Positions 1 to 10,610 of a DNA stretch of 64,000 nt are shown here, one piece after another. Every line of letters starts with the position of its first letter. Position 1 is the stretch's first letter. Origin of the DNA: Mytilus galloprovincialis (taxonomy: Eukaryota > Mollusca > Bivalvia > Mytilida > Mytilidae); contig NC_134848.1 of the NCBI RefSeq assembly GCF_965363235.1, forward strand, positions 58,304,181 through 58,368,180, read 5' to 3'. The notes below the pieces were generated by a model. It searched no databases, was not told where the DNA came from, and saw nothing but the letters and a program-made list of their open reading frames with translations. The position numbers and the translations under genes were made by a program.

Positions 1-1205
1 AAGCTTAAACATATCTCACTAATGGAAAACAACTGCATATTCCTGACTTGGTACAGGCATACTCTTATGTGTAAATGGTGGAATAAAACCTGGTTGTATA
101 GCTAGCTAAACCTCTTATCCGTATGACACTCACATATATAATTGAATTATATTGACAATGCGCTTGATACGATTGCAGGGGTTTCAACTGAATGGTTGGG
201 GCAAATTTGGACACAATATTCAAGCTTGATACGGTCTTAATTTGGTTTGCGATCAAAAATTTGACCTAATTTAGGGTTCTCATACAAAACAAATGTGGTC
301 AAAGATCTTACAAATATGTTGAACAATACTGTACAATTGAAGATTTTTAAATCATAAATTAAAACATTTTGATAGAAAAAAGATTGACCCCCCACACACA
401 CATAACTTTTTGACCCCTCCCCGCCGCTTTCGGCAATTACCCTAAAAATAAATCCCTGTCTTTCCTTTGTAGTATGGAACCTTGTAGTACAATTTCAAAG
501 CGATCAGTACACTTAAACACAAGTTATTGACTGGAAACAAGAAATGTGCTTGTTTTTGGTCCCTTTTTTGGCCATAATTTCTGCATGTATTGGGCAAATA
601 CCCCCAAACTTATGTCCAACATCCATTTGTGATATGGACCATTGTGGTACACTGTAAGAGAGATCCATACACTTAGGGAGCAACCGTTTAACTTCAACGA
701 GAATTATGGTTCATTTTCTTAGTCACATATTTATTTAGTTATTGACGCAATCAATCAGATTTTTTTTATAATTCATCACTATAAGGTATTGGGGTAATAA
801 GCATTCAGAATTTTTTGTCATCTTTTTATAGTTCGTTCTTATGTTGTACTGTTATACCACTGTCCCAGGTTAGGGGAGAGTTGGGATCCTGCTAACATGT
901 TTAACCCCGCGACATTATGTATGTATGTGCTTGTCCCAAGTCAGGAGTCTGTAATTCAGTGGTTGTCGTTTGTTTACGTGTTACATATGTGTTTTTCTTG
1001 ACAAAAATAAAATGCTTGTTTTTTGCAACCTTTTGGCCCCATTATTCCTAAACTGTTGGTACCATAACCCCCAACCTCAATCCCAACCTTCCTTTTGTAG
1101 TATTGAACATTCTTGTAAAACTTCAGAGAGTATAAAAAAGAAGATGTGGTATGATTGCCAATGAGACAACTATCCACAAAAGACCAATTTCATACAAGTA
1201 CAACA
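1..1205. repeat. Duplicated block, copy 1 (matches 42892-44250)
   Basis: This stretch is colinear with 42892-44250. By eye more than nine bases in ten agree over the first 240 bp. It holds a tail of family C at the start, low-complexity sequence, and the proximal part of family A at 835-1010. Compared with copy 2 it lacks about 350 bp near 1005. It lies directly downstream of the LINE fragment at 1206-1955, as copy 2 lies downstream of the LINE at 44258, so LINE and flank were duplicated as one block or are one long LINE 3' region. A short family A end, reverse orientation, lies at 1131-1180. Confidence 0.75.
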
Positions 1206-1955
1206 TTAGTTGAGATCAAATATGTGACTATAAAGATCATAATTAAAGACCTGATATAGTTTATACATATAATCTGCTATGTGGCACAACAAGAGTCTCC
1301 ATACATCAGTATTTATAGTTTGCATGGTGTGATTCATACTTCCAAGTAACGACTCTACAATTTCGTCATCACATTGATTAAAGAAACGAACGGAATCTTC
1401 TACGTCAAGAATATCAACAATTTTGTAGAATATTTCTGTCCGAATTTGTAAAAGAGATGTACAGCAAAGTATATAATGCATAAGTATATTCGTATTATTT
1501 AAGTTACACAAGGAACATTTGCCTGTTTTAATAGCTATGGCTCCTAATTTCACAAGTGTCACAAATTTTGAATTTAAATATGGATAAGTTACCGCTAGTC
1601 GTAACAAACGATGCTCCGTCAAACATGTATGTATTTTATAGTACCGCTTAAGTTGTGGTCGCTGTTCAACTGAGTGTTTCCATTTTTTTTCTTCGTATAT
1701 GTCTAAAGTCTGTTTAACAATTTTGCTCCATAGTAGTTTGTCTGGAAAGAAATTTGCAGCCACAAAGTTTTCAACAAAAACATCAAATTCATATTTCATC
1801 AATATGATATAATCGTAAGTCAATGATATTTGACTGGACTCACCGGTTAATATTTGTCCCATACAAAAATTAAACATCCGTTTATGTATTATTGTTGATT
1901 TTGCACGACACAATCTCCCAAAAAACAAAAGTTTCATTTTATCAGTATATCCCAA
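1206..1955 (-). mobile_element. LINE fragment, C-terminal part of reverse transcriptase protein
   Basis: An open frame of 249 codons ends at 1206. It matches, almost residue for residue, the C-terminal part of the longer LINE protein at 44285-45463 (shared GYTDKMKLLFFGRLC and LTEHRLLRLAVTYP). It extends further than that copy, into a Cys/His cluster (CSLCNLNN, then H and C) of the kind found at the C-terminus of many non-LTR retrotransposon proteins. The reverse transcriptase catalytic core is absent, so this is a truncated copy. The LINE clade cannot be fixed from this part. Confidence 0.8.
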
Positions 1956-2357
1956 AGAAATCAGGAATGAGGCAAAACTTCAAGTTAAAGCAGATCCATA
2001 TTTCGAATCACTGCTTCTATGAAGCAGTTGCAACACCACCTGCACTATTTCCAGTGCACTAGACCACCACGTTCGGCTGTACAAAATAAAGAAGCAGGGT
2101 TTGAAATTCGCAAAGAGAAGAAAACAATTTTGATAACATGGTTTGGCTAAATATATATTTGTGGTATGCTGATAGATTAGGGTGTCAGCATTGTATAACC
2201 AGAGATTATCCGATGAGGAAAGTTGGCGTAAAGTTGCCACACGTTCAGACGTAAATATAAGCATTGATACGGTGACGGCATGGTAAGTAACATTATCATT
2301 AATTATGACAAGCATAGCTGAATTGAAAGTTACAGCCTCTACGTACTACTTTGCATC
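1956..2357. other. No recognisable feature
   Basis: AT-rich sequence between the LINE fragment and the family D copies. The frames present show no domain or splice pattern that I can support. Confidence 0.4.
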
Positions 2358-2895
2358 ATTTTGAATTTTAGAAATACTTAGACTTTTCTACATCAGAAAT
2401 AGATTACCGTAGCTGTATTTGGCAAACACTTTTAGGAATTTTGGTCCTCAATGAACTTTAACTTCGTACTTTATTTGGCCTTTTTAACCTCTTTGGATTC
2501 GAGCGTCACTGATGAGTCTTTTGTAGACGAAATGCGCGTCTGGCGTAAATACAAAATTTAATTCTGGTATATATGATGAGATTATTTACAACCATTGGGT
2601 CGATGTCACTGCTGGTGGAAATTTAATTCCCCGAGGGTATCACCAGCCAAGTAGTCAGTACTACTGATTTGACATATGATATGGTCATATTCATGAATTA
2701 ACTGTTTACAAAATCTTTGGAATTTTTGAAATAACAAGTGTTTTGTACATCAGTAATAGATTACCGTAGCTGTATTTGGAAAATATTTCGGAAATTAGGT
2801 CCTCAATGCTATTCCTCTTCGTCATTTGGGAATATTTTGTAGACGAAACGCGCATCTGGCGTAAATACAAAATTTAATCCTGGTATATATGATGA
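2358..2895 (+). repeat. Two consecutive family D copies
   Basis: Two partial copies follow each other (about 2358-2580 and 2581-2895). Each has the TTACCGTAGCTGTATTTGG region, the GGTCCTCAATG region, and ends in the conserved GTAGACGAAA-GCGCGTCTGGCGT core followed by CAAAATTTAAT and CTGGTATATATGATGAG. The first carries the internal GATGAGTCTT motif and the second does not. Other copies lie at 13111-13400, 36790-37110 (reverse), 37960-38215 and 41050-41470. Confidence 0.75.
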
Positions 2896-3039
2896 GTTAA
2901 GCCTTTATTTAATATTGTAGGTCTAAATTTGGGACGAAGTGTTTATAAATCATGGTGTAAGCCTTGAACAACCAAGAATTATCAGACGAATAACGTCTGT
3001 CGTAAAGTGGTCTATATATAAATATATATAAAATTGAGA

Positions 3040-3245
3040 ATGGAAATGGAGAATGTGTCAAAGAGACAACAACCAACCATAGAACAGACAACAGCAGAAG
3101 GTCACCTACAGGTCTTCAATGCTGCGAGGAATTCCCGCACCCAGAGGCGTCCTTCAGCTGGCCCCTAAACAAATATATACAAATAATACAAGACTAACAA
3201 AGGCCAGAGGCTCCTGACTTGGGACAGGCGCAAAAATGTTTATGA
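3040..3245 (-). repeat. Family E dispersed repeat
   Basis: Contains GAATGTGTCAAAGAGACAAC, the CGTCCTTCAGCTGGCC core and CTGACTTGGGACAGG. I recognise this as a high-copy mussel repeat. A short piece in the opposite orientation interrupts the LINE at 45843-45927. Confidence 0.7.
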
Positions 3246-3284
3246 GATCTCAATCCTCCCCCTATTCCTCTACCCAATGTATAT

Positions 3285-4984
3285 GTTAGCTGCAATAAGT
3301 GAAATTAGGCATTAACCTTAAATCCTAGGCAATAAGCTAACGCCTAGGCATTAAGTTATTGCCTGAAATTTTCAGGCATTAAGCTTATTTCCTGAAATCT
3401 GATGATGATTATTCAGCCTATTGCCGAACATAATTTTAGGCAATAAGTAAACTTTGGAATTTATGCATAATTTGTGATTTATCCTTGATGTAAAGTTGTT
3501 TCTTAATTATATTTGTTACATTTCATATATAAATATACAATCATTTGACATAATTATGTTCAAATTTAGTAAAATATTATAACAGTTAAAAAGAGAATTA
3601 ACTCATTCTTTTATCATGTATTTGTGGTATTTCAAAATATGAAAATAAGATTTTTAAAAAGGTGATTGTATCCAATTGAAAAAAGGGGGAAGGATTCTAT
3701 AGCATAGTTATAATAATTATTTGATTTTTTTTTACACTTTACAAGTCAAGCTGGTTTAAGCTGTGTTTGAACTGTTCAAAAGTAAACAACATTAAGATAT
3801 GATTTTTTGCTCACAATTTTTTCCAGTATTATTATTGGATAAGTAAATTTTCTTTGTTAACAGTTCCACAACTTGTGATAACAAAATGATTTTAACACAA
3901 ATTTCTATCAAGTTTTCATATTTTTAAATTATTATTTGATGCGTTTTAATATAAATAACATATTCTATTAGTTTTACATCAGTAAAATTCGAATTTCTTC
4001 TCTTGCTCATATACACGCGTATGTTATTTGCAGTAATACAATAAAATAGTTGGAAGTACTCAGTATTGATTTATAGATTATCGTTGGTTATTTTAACGAG
4101 ATTGATTTTCTCGTTTGAGCCGGTCACGGCGAAAGCGAGTAATGCAATCGAGTTGAGATAGCCAATGATAATCTGTTGATCGCTATTTTAACTGACGACG
4201 TTGTCAATTTCATGTCAATTTCATCAGCAACGCCACGAGTAGCGAGTAGCATGATATGAAAAATTATCACAAAAAAAGAGAGAAAAACTGCACAAAAAAG
4301 CGACAATGAAAGATATAAGAGATTTGCCTTTGAACGTTTAAGTATGAAACCGTGACACTTCGAATTCAGCTCCCTCAAAGCATATAATGATTTTTACCAA
4401 TTATACATTTAATTTCAACTAATTACAATTAGTTTGTTCAATTCTAATATAAAACGTAGTTATATTTGTTGGCTAATGTTTTGTTTCATAGAGTTTAAAT
4501 GTACAATTATAATATCAAAGTTTTTCATTACCTTTAATTTAAAACTGATAAATAATTTCTAATAATTGATCGGTTTTTAATTAAAGTTGTTGATTAAATT
4601 TGATACAATATTACATTTTTTCATTTGCTAATTTCTTTTACGCCAATACTTAGGACAGCGGTGAGACATGTCGTAAGTCGATCCTAACTTTATCATAATT
4701 TCTGTCCTAAGAATATCTTATAAGACCGATCTTAGGAGAGTTTCGTTAAACAGGCCCCAGTTCTCATAATGTTATAATGTTACAAGTATATTTTTTCTCT
4801 AAATGAAAAAATGTCTTTCATTTATTCACATTTATATTTTAGGCATTAAGCCTAATGCCTGCACATATTTTTCAAAATTTAAGACTAATGCCTAACATCA
4901 TTTATGCTATAGACTTACTGCCTAGGCGTTAGCTTATTGCCTAGGATTTAAGCTTAATGCCTAATTTCACTTATTGCCGCTAAC
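3285..4984. mobile_element. 1.7-kb non-autonomous DNA transposon with terminal inverted repeats
   Basis: The left end begins GTTAGCTGCAATAAGTG and the right end is its inverse (CACTTATTGCCGCTAAC). The inverted match runs about 66 bp with two or three mismatches and then decays into subterminal repeats of the motif AGGCATTAAG/CTTAATGCCT in both orientations. A second hairpin-like segment (about 4070-4200, AGATTATC paired with GATAATCT) lies inside. No transposase frame is visible. I could not identify a target-site duplication with confidence. The element ends 39 bp downstream of the stop codon of the gamma-glutamyltransferase locus. Confidence 0.75.
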
Positions 4985-5023
4985 TTATACATGTATCAAT
5001 GTATGATAGATATTCCTCGTTCA

Positions 5024-5188
5024 TTATGCATATAAAAAACAAAATCCATCGGACAATCCCTCTTTCCGGAAGTCGGAGTTAGCAGTAACACAGCCTTCTC
5101 GTCGCTGGAGTATACCTTGTACAACGGATCCTGCACTGTCTTGCACTGTTATATTATGTCCACGTGACACCAATCCATCCAAAATAAA
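5024..5188 (-). pseudogene. GGT exon f (C-terminal exon)
   Basis: Acceptor TATTTTAG, phase 0 in. It encodes 54 residues and a TAA stop: FILDGLVSRGHNITVQDS, then AGSVVQGILQRREGCVTANS and DFRKEGLSDGF. This matches the GGT C-terminus (AVVQAIV, AASDSRKGGEPAGY in human). A few extra residues (CFLYA) follow the usual terminal GF/GY. Confidence 0.87.
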
Positions 5189-5189
5189 C

Positions 5190-6164
5190 TAAAATATAAG
5201 AAGATTTTCATGAAATATCATTTTGTCTTCAGCTAATTGGAAAGAGAATTAAAGTAAAATTGACAAATTCCAATCAGGGACTTGCATGTGATATGTTATA
5301 CTAATAAACTAACAGCAGTTGCAAGATATAATTGCTTGAACGATCACAGACAAGTTAATCTTGTCACTGTCTTTGTTGCATGTCCCATGCCAAGAGACTG
5401 CAACTAAATTTACTATCGGTCATATCTTTTTTTCCTCCATTGTTTTTGTCTCAATTTAAGCCTTTTGCTATTTTGTTGAATGAAAAACATTTTATATTCG
5501 GTATCGGTTTTGCAAAGTTAAAAACTGTATGAAAACATGATTTGCTTGCATCCGGTCTATAGTTGAAAGTTTTCTCATTTGCACTTCTTATTACTCTTAT
5601 ACTGATTGATTATAATAAGTTACATCGACACACTTTTTTATTTATTGCTTTTGTATTCCTCTCATTTCGATTATACTCTAACTCAAAATTGTACTATAAC
5701 AATGTTTATTTCATTTCCATGCTGAATGAGGTATTTGGCTTTTCAACGAAGTGCAGTGTATTGTCTTTGTACCAAAATTTAAACATAGAGATTAGAATGA
5801 ATAATATCATTTACTATTTTTTTTTTATGTTTTTGCATCTGTTTTTTGTGTTCTTTCCCGATATGCAGAGCCAAGCCTTTAACAACACATTTTTACAATT
5901 TGTTCGAATGTTGTGATGTAATGTTACTGTCTCAGGTGCTCCAGATTGGTAAGCAGTTTCTGCTCCTGCATTTTGTTTTAACTATAATGGAATATCTGTT
6001 TCACATGTACAGATGACGATGGCTATGTTCCAATTGTGAAAATCCCAATCTCATCCTCACGCCCTCGAATATGCGTCACTGAATTAGACTTATCATCAAA
6101 TTTGCAATTGCATGAACTACAAGATGGATACTAATTGTAAAGCAGGATTATATGTTAAACTTAC
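5190..6164. other. GGT last intron: AT-rich, no feature of its own
   Basis: Sequence between exons e and f. A piece of family B (GGTAAGCAG-TTCTGCTCC) lies near 5950-5975. The remainder is low-complexity AT-rich DNA. Confidence 0.45.
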
Positions 6165-6277
6165 CTGTGGAAATCCTCGTTCTACATCAACAATAGGTGG
6201 AAGTAGACGATGGTGTAATCTCCTGTTGTCAATGGCTTTCTTTATACTCAAACCTAACCATGGGTTAAAACTGTTAC
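6165..6277 (-). pseudogene. GGT exon e
   Basis: Encodes NSFNPWLGLSIKKAIDNRR, then LHHRLLPPIVDVERGFPQ, matching human [24 protein letters not shown]. Donor GTAAGT in phase 0. The two possible acceptors (after TTTTCAG or ATAACAG-like GTAACAG) need incoming phase 1 or 2, whereas exon d leaves phase 0 at its good donor; a poor alternative donor four bases further (A then GTTACA) would restore the frame. Confidence 0.85.
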
Positions 6278-6430
6278 CTGAAAAAAAACCATTTTGTTCT
6301 TGTGGTATATTATACATTTATAAGTTAGCTGAGAATGTGCAAATGTGTTTTTGTATTACATTAAGAGTTAAATGGATGAATGCTGTATGTACAAAAATAA
6401 ACTTAAATTATAAACCAAGAGAACAATTGA

Positions 6431-7337
6431 AGGTCTTTCCCATCAGTCAATATCTATTTTGTAATCAAAATATATAAAAAAAAGTCTTAAATGTCATTTC
6501 CTATGGCTAAATGTATAAATATGAATTTAAAGCTAAGGTCAAAATCTAGAACGTGCAAATAACCTATGACCTTGACCTCAATTTCAAGGTCATAAACCAA
6601 GGACCTCAAATCAAAAGACCATAGGTCTTTATTATGTATGGTTACTGAGTTATATCACTTTACGCATAATTCTAAATATAAGATGGGCGAAAACTCCCGT
6701 TTATTGTTTACGCACCCTTTCAACCAAAATCTATAAGTTACGACGTGTCGCAACTAACAATTTAGTGATGATAAGATGTTGGTATGTTATAAGGTTTTGA
6801 AAATTTGAAAAATAAGCAAAAATAAAATAATAGAATATGATCTTGACCATTGACCTTGACCTTATTTTATTTTTTTTGGACCAAGGATCTCAAATCAAAA
6901 GACCCTAGGTCTCTATCACTTATGGTTTACCAGTTAAAAATGCTTATAACTTATATCAAATACATGAGGGGGTATAACTCTCATAAGGAGTCTCCAGATA
7001 GCTTCGGTCAAAACTAAACTCCTAATCCTGGAGATGTTACGAGCAATTTGGTAAAAAAAATCTGTCGTAATCTTCTACGGTTGCGAAGGAGTAGTGAGTG
7101 GCCACAAGAAAAACAGTGTTTGGGGAGATAACTCTTACAATGCAAAATATTTGGTTACGCGGTTGTCAGTTTAAAAGCGTATAAACTATACGATATTATA
7201 TTCCAAATATCTAAGCGACATCTTTTGAAACAACAAAACTACACAAGAAAAAAGGTAGGCGGAAGAAATAATAATAATAATAATAATAATAATCAGAACA
7301 AAGTCAAGGATCTTTCCACGGAAAGGTGGAAAGACCT
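6431..7337. mobile_element. 0.9-kb MITE-like element with AGGTCTTTCC ends
   Basis: Begins AGGTCTTTCC and ends GGAAAGACCT, exact 10-bp inverted ends; a small hairpin (CTTTCCACGGAAAGG) precedes the right end. Inside are twice-repeated blocks of the type TATGACCTTGACCT / ACCAAGGA-CTCAAATCAAAAGACC (near 6565-6630 and 6845-6910) and an (AAT)n microsatellite at 7267-7293. I recall this as a repeated mussel element. It sits in the intron between GGT exons d and e. Confidence 0.65.
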
Positions 7338-8116
7338 AAATATAAAACGTTCGAGAATACAAAAACCGTGAAAATCAAACGATCCTAAACAGAAGAGCAA
7401 AATTTACTACTGTCCAAGACCATCTTTCCAGTTGTAGTTTTTACTTCTAAAATAAATTCCGTTGTTGAACGTATTGGACATTTTTAGTTTTTTTGTTATG
7501 TTGTGCCTTTACAGGTTTCCATGTCAAAGATATCCTAGTAGTCACAGTAGTATTAATACTGTCAAATCTTACTTAAAAGCCTTCTAAATGATATATGTGT
7601 AAGACTCAAATTTTAAATGACAATGATTGCTGATTTTATCAGAATGGCGATTGTTTTCTCAGGGGTTGCCTTCTCCATCAACCAAACCTAATTATATGTT
7701 ATCAATATATTGCATAATTCAGAACATTTGAGAAACATTTATTTCAGTTTGGTTTCAACATGACAAAAGACGGCTATATTGACTCTTATGTTTGTACCCT
7801 TTCTTTTTAAGTTAGTTTACTGATTCAGATCTGAATTGCTTGTTATATGATAAAATACGTGTTTGGATCTGAATTAAAGTTCAAAGATTGTACCCTTAAT
7901 CATCTGTCCTTTTAAAATCTGAAATTGAAAAGACTTACTGATGCCCTTAACTGTTAAGATGTGTTCAAGGTGAAAGGTATTCCAGATGAAAAATGTTCAA
8001 AGTGAAACAAGCAGGTAGAACATGATCTTGAATCTAAATCTCAGAAAAAATGTGATAAGCACATCATTTATTGATTACTATCCATCAGTGGTATAATGCA
8101 ACTCGTTGTAACTTAC
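7338..8116. other. Rest of GGT intron d-e: nothing recognised
   Basis: Unique-looking AT-rich sequence without a supported coding or repeat feature. Confidence 0.4.
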
Positions 8117-8345
8117 CAGTACTGTGGATGTAATAATCTTTGTACCACCCGAGGCTCCGACGATTAGATTTACCACGCCGTTAGGTCCAACTACAATACT
8201 AGGAGATATAGAGGAAAGTGGGCGTTTCCCGGGTTTAATTAAATTTGCTGGTGATTCAGGAATATTAGCGTTTGGTGTAGAAAAATCATCCATCTGATTG
8301 TTAAATATTATACCGGTCCGACTTCCAACGACTTTAGATCCGAAA
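8117..8345 (-). pseudogene. GGT exon d (small-subunit core)
   Basis: Acceptor TATTTCAG, donor GTAAGT; 229 bp. It encodes FGSKVVGSRTGIIFNNQMDD, then FSTPNANIPESPANLIKPGK, RPLSSISPSIVVGPNGVV and LIVGASGGTKIITSTVL. The NNQMDDF, PLSS and GGT segments, which line the glutamate pocket and oxyanion hole in the family, are intact; Gln in NNQMDDF is also found in bacterial GGT. It ends in phase 0. Confidence 0.9.
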
Positions 8346-8949
8346 CTGAAATATATTATATAATATATAATATATAAAACCCACAAACTATTTCAATCGT
8401 CATGATGTATGAAAATATGCACCATTTGTTACTTTAATCTTCACATTCAATTGTGTTTCGTCAAATTTGATTGTGGATGATTAAGTTTTCAATTATGTTT
8501 TATTTTAATAAGTAATGTGAACCATGCTATTGATTCTTAGACGCCTTCCAATTTTCCCTTAGATCACCCAATCAGCTGTTAACTTCTTCAACTTATAATA
8601 TAATATTCATAAATGAGACAGCAACAAAATGGCGATTGAAACATCAAAAGAAGTGATGAAGCAAATGTTTGGTCTTACCCAACATACACTGACGTCTGTA
8701 CACAATAGGCCAATTCCTTAATTGTTCGTGTATATATTACAAGTCAGGAAAATGACAGTTGTAATTCTGGTCCATTTGTTTGAAATCTTAAACTTTTGAT
8801 TTTGCCATTTGATAAGGGATTTTCCTTTTTGAATTTTCCTCGGAGTTCCGTATTATTGTGATTTTACTTTGATTTTACTTTTTACTACTTTACAATGTAT
8901 ATGAGGGAAGCAATAATATCTTAATATTTATGTTATCGAAATCACTCAC

Positions 8950-9020
8950 AAGAAATTTATTGTACTGGTTACCGATACTGCATCTCCATTCGGAACTAGT
9001 AACGACAAGTGTGACGTTCA
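8950..9020 (-). pseudogene. GGT exon c, nucleophile threonine region, with in-frame stop
   Basis: Encodes TSHLSLLVPNGDAVSVTSTIN and ends at a GTGAGT donor in phase 2, which joins exon d exactly. The first Thr is the autoprocessing and catalytic nucleophile of GGT. The codon before it is normally Gly; here it is TGA (9018-9020), one base from GGA. The acceptor is not resolved. Only 102 bp separate this exon from exon b, and about 20 residues expected between them are missing. Confidence 0.8.
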
Positions 9021-9122
9021 CTGGTCTGTCAACCGTGAAATTGTGACTGCGCAGCAGGTGAGTTGCGTTCAACTCTAATCTTAACTTGACTGTCTTCTGT
9101 TACATACATAATATGTACTTAC

Positions 9123-9277
9123 CTTGTTTAACTTTTCTCTAAATGCCTCGCTTTCAACATCTCCATAGCCAAGACCCGTTCGTTTCGCAAAGCCAAACTT
9201 AAACGCTTCTATGAATCTATGCCATATCACTATTTCGTTTTGTTTACAAGAAAGACTTTTCTCGTTCAGGTTATATC
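9123..9277 (-). pseudogene. GGT exon b
   Basis: Acceptor ATCATAG and donor GTAAGT; 155 bp, phase 1 in and phase 0 out. It encodes YNLNEKSLSCKQNEIVIWHR, then FIEAFKFGFAKRTGLGYGDV and REKLNK. This matches the human segment [22 protein letters not shown], including the conserved EAF.F.(Y/F)AKR.  No internal defect is seen. Confidence 0.87.
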
Positions 9278-9859
9278 CTATGATATAATGTAAAAAATAA
9301 ATGTATCTAGTTGACAGATTACTGAATGTCAAGCGGTTAAAGAATTGTATACGCATCTTTCTTCTTTTAAGACTTATGTTGAGAATCCATCTAGATGTCT
9401 TTTGGTAATATGAGTCGTTGTGTAACTGTCTCTCTAACGTTAACCCAACATCGCTTTTCATTTATACAACAACTCAGTACAATAAACCAAACATAAAACG
9501 TTATATATATGCAGCAAACATTTTTTAACAGCCTCGAAGGAAAGATTTTGACGCCATTTGCAAACGCAGCGGACACCACTTATAAATTTGAAAATCTCGC
9601 ATTTTTTAAGGAACAACCATTTGATATCAAGGGAGTGTGGAGAGGGAGGTTATGGTTTTTTTTTTTATCAAAAAATAGTCTGATCCCCAAGTGGTAAAAA
9701 AATAAATATTGTGAATCTAGACTGTCCATACCCTTATAGTCTTGAATTTTGAAGCTTTGAAAAAAAAATCTGACTCCAACAAGAAACTATTACCTCCCTT
9801 TTAAGTTAAATGGTTGCTTCCTTAAAGTATGGTCAACTCCCATTAATTCTACTACAAAC

Positions 9860-10011
9860 TGTCCAGTATATTCAATATGAACTGTACAACTGCTCCGCTT
9901 GACGGTGGTGGGGGAGAATAAACAGTTTTTTTTCTGAGTTTAGTTTAACTACCAACGGATCCTTTAGTAGTGCCTTGTACCCAGCAAGATCGTTCTCAGT
10001 GATGATACCTC
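9860..10011 (-). pseudogene. GGT exon a (large-subunit end)
   Basis: Acceptor TTTACAG before GAGG; donor GTTTGT (weak). It encodes GGIITENDLAGYKALLKDPLVVKLNSE and then, in another frame, YSPPPPSSGAVVQFILNILD. The change of frame falls in a run of eight A (plus-strand T, about 9926-9933). The exon is 152 bp, where 153 would keep both neighbouring phases in register, so one base looks lost. GGILTAEDLNNY and SAPLSGPVLALILNIL are the human GGT1 counterparts. Confidence 0.82.
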
Positions 10012-10610
10012 CTGTAAACAGAAACAGAAGTCTCTACATCGCAAGCGCTACTACTCGGCCATTCTGAAAACGCCTAACCTAATTATACGATAATGACCAA
10101 ATAGTTACGACGGAAAGAAATCGCCGCCAATGAATCTATACATGTCCGCCTACGGAAGCTTGCTACATACATGAAATATCTATAACGTTACAAATGAAAC
10201 CAGTGTAGACTGTTTTAATTTATTAATAGTTATATAGATAAATTTTTCATAGTATTTAATGTTAATTGCAGATAAACAATACCATGGTAGTTTTGAAGTT
10301 TTTTTTGGTCAAAACTTCCATTACAATACCATGAATACGTGCTATCCAAAACAACATTGCATTTTAATATCTTAAAAAAAAACTCACTTAACAATTGATT
10401 GAACAGGTAAATTGATAAATTGTTTTATTTTTGCATTAAAATGAAACGATAAGAATTTCATATTTGAAATGTTTTTGTGAAGTTGTACAATTTTTTTTAA
10501 ACAATTTAGTCTTACAGCGCCATTTTCTTTCTCTATCATTGTATAGACACGTGGTTGAAGACCAATTGTTGACCTCTCGATGCATTTTATGTTTGTTCAG
10601 CTGGTGTCTA

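Larger units (their letters stand above)
5024..10011 (-). pseudogene. Gamma-glutamyltransferase (GGT), 3' half, probable pseudogene
   Basis: Six exon-like blocks on the minus strand encode, in order, the C-terminal half of GGT, the N-terminal nucleophile enzyme that transfers the gamma-glutamyl group of glutathione. Recognisable pieces are IITENDLAGYKALL, PPPPSSGAVVQFILNIL, RFIEAFKFGFAKRTGLG, the nucleophile region TSHLSLLVPNGDAVSVTSTIN, FNNQMDDFSTP, PLSSISPSIVV, VGASGGTKIIT and GSVVQGILQRR. The N-terminal half, with signal anchor and substrate arginine, is not found between 10012 and 16545. Damage: a homopolymer frameshift in the first exon, an in-frame TGA at 9018-9020 just before the catalytic threonine, about 20 residues missing before it, and a phase problem between the fourth and fifth exons. 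The first two defects could be assembly errors in a live gene, but the missing 5' half argues for a decayed copy. Confidence 0.85.

Noticed and set aside
5563-5916. 117-codon plus-strand frame with many hydrophobic residues
   Set aside because: Composition follows the local AT-rich DNA (Phe, Leu, Ile, Tyr), no domain, and it lies in a GGT intron.
5935-5985. Possible GGT C-terminal exon (text resembling SGAPE on the minus strand)
   Set aside because: The sequence is a family B fragment; the true last exon was found at 5024-5188.
6112-6477. 121-codon plus-strand frame
   Set aside because: It is antisense to GGT exon e and runs into the AGGTCTTTCC element; no independent support.
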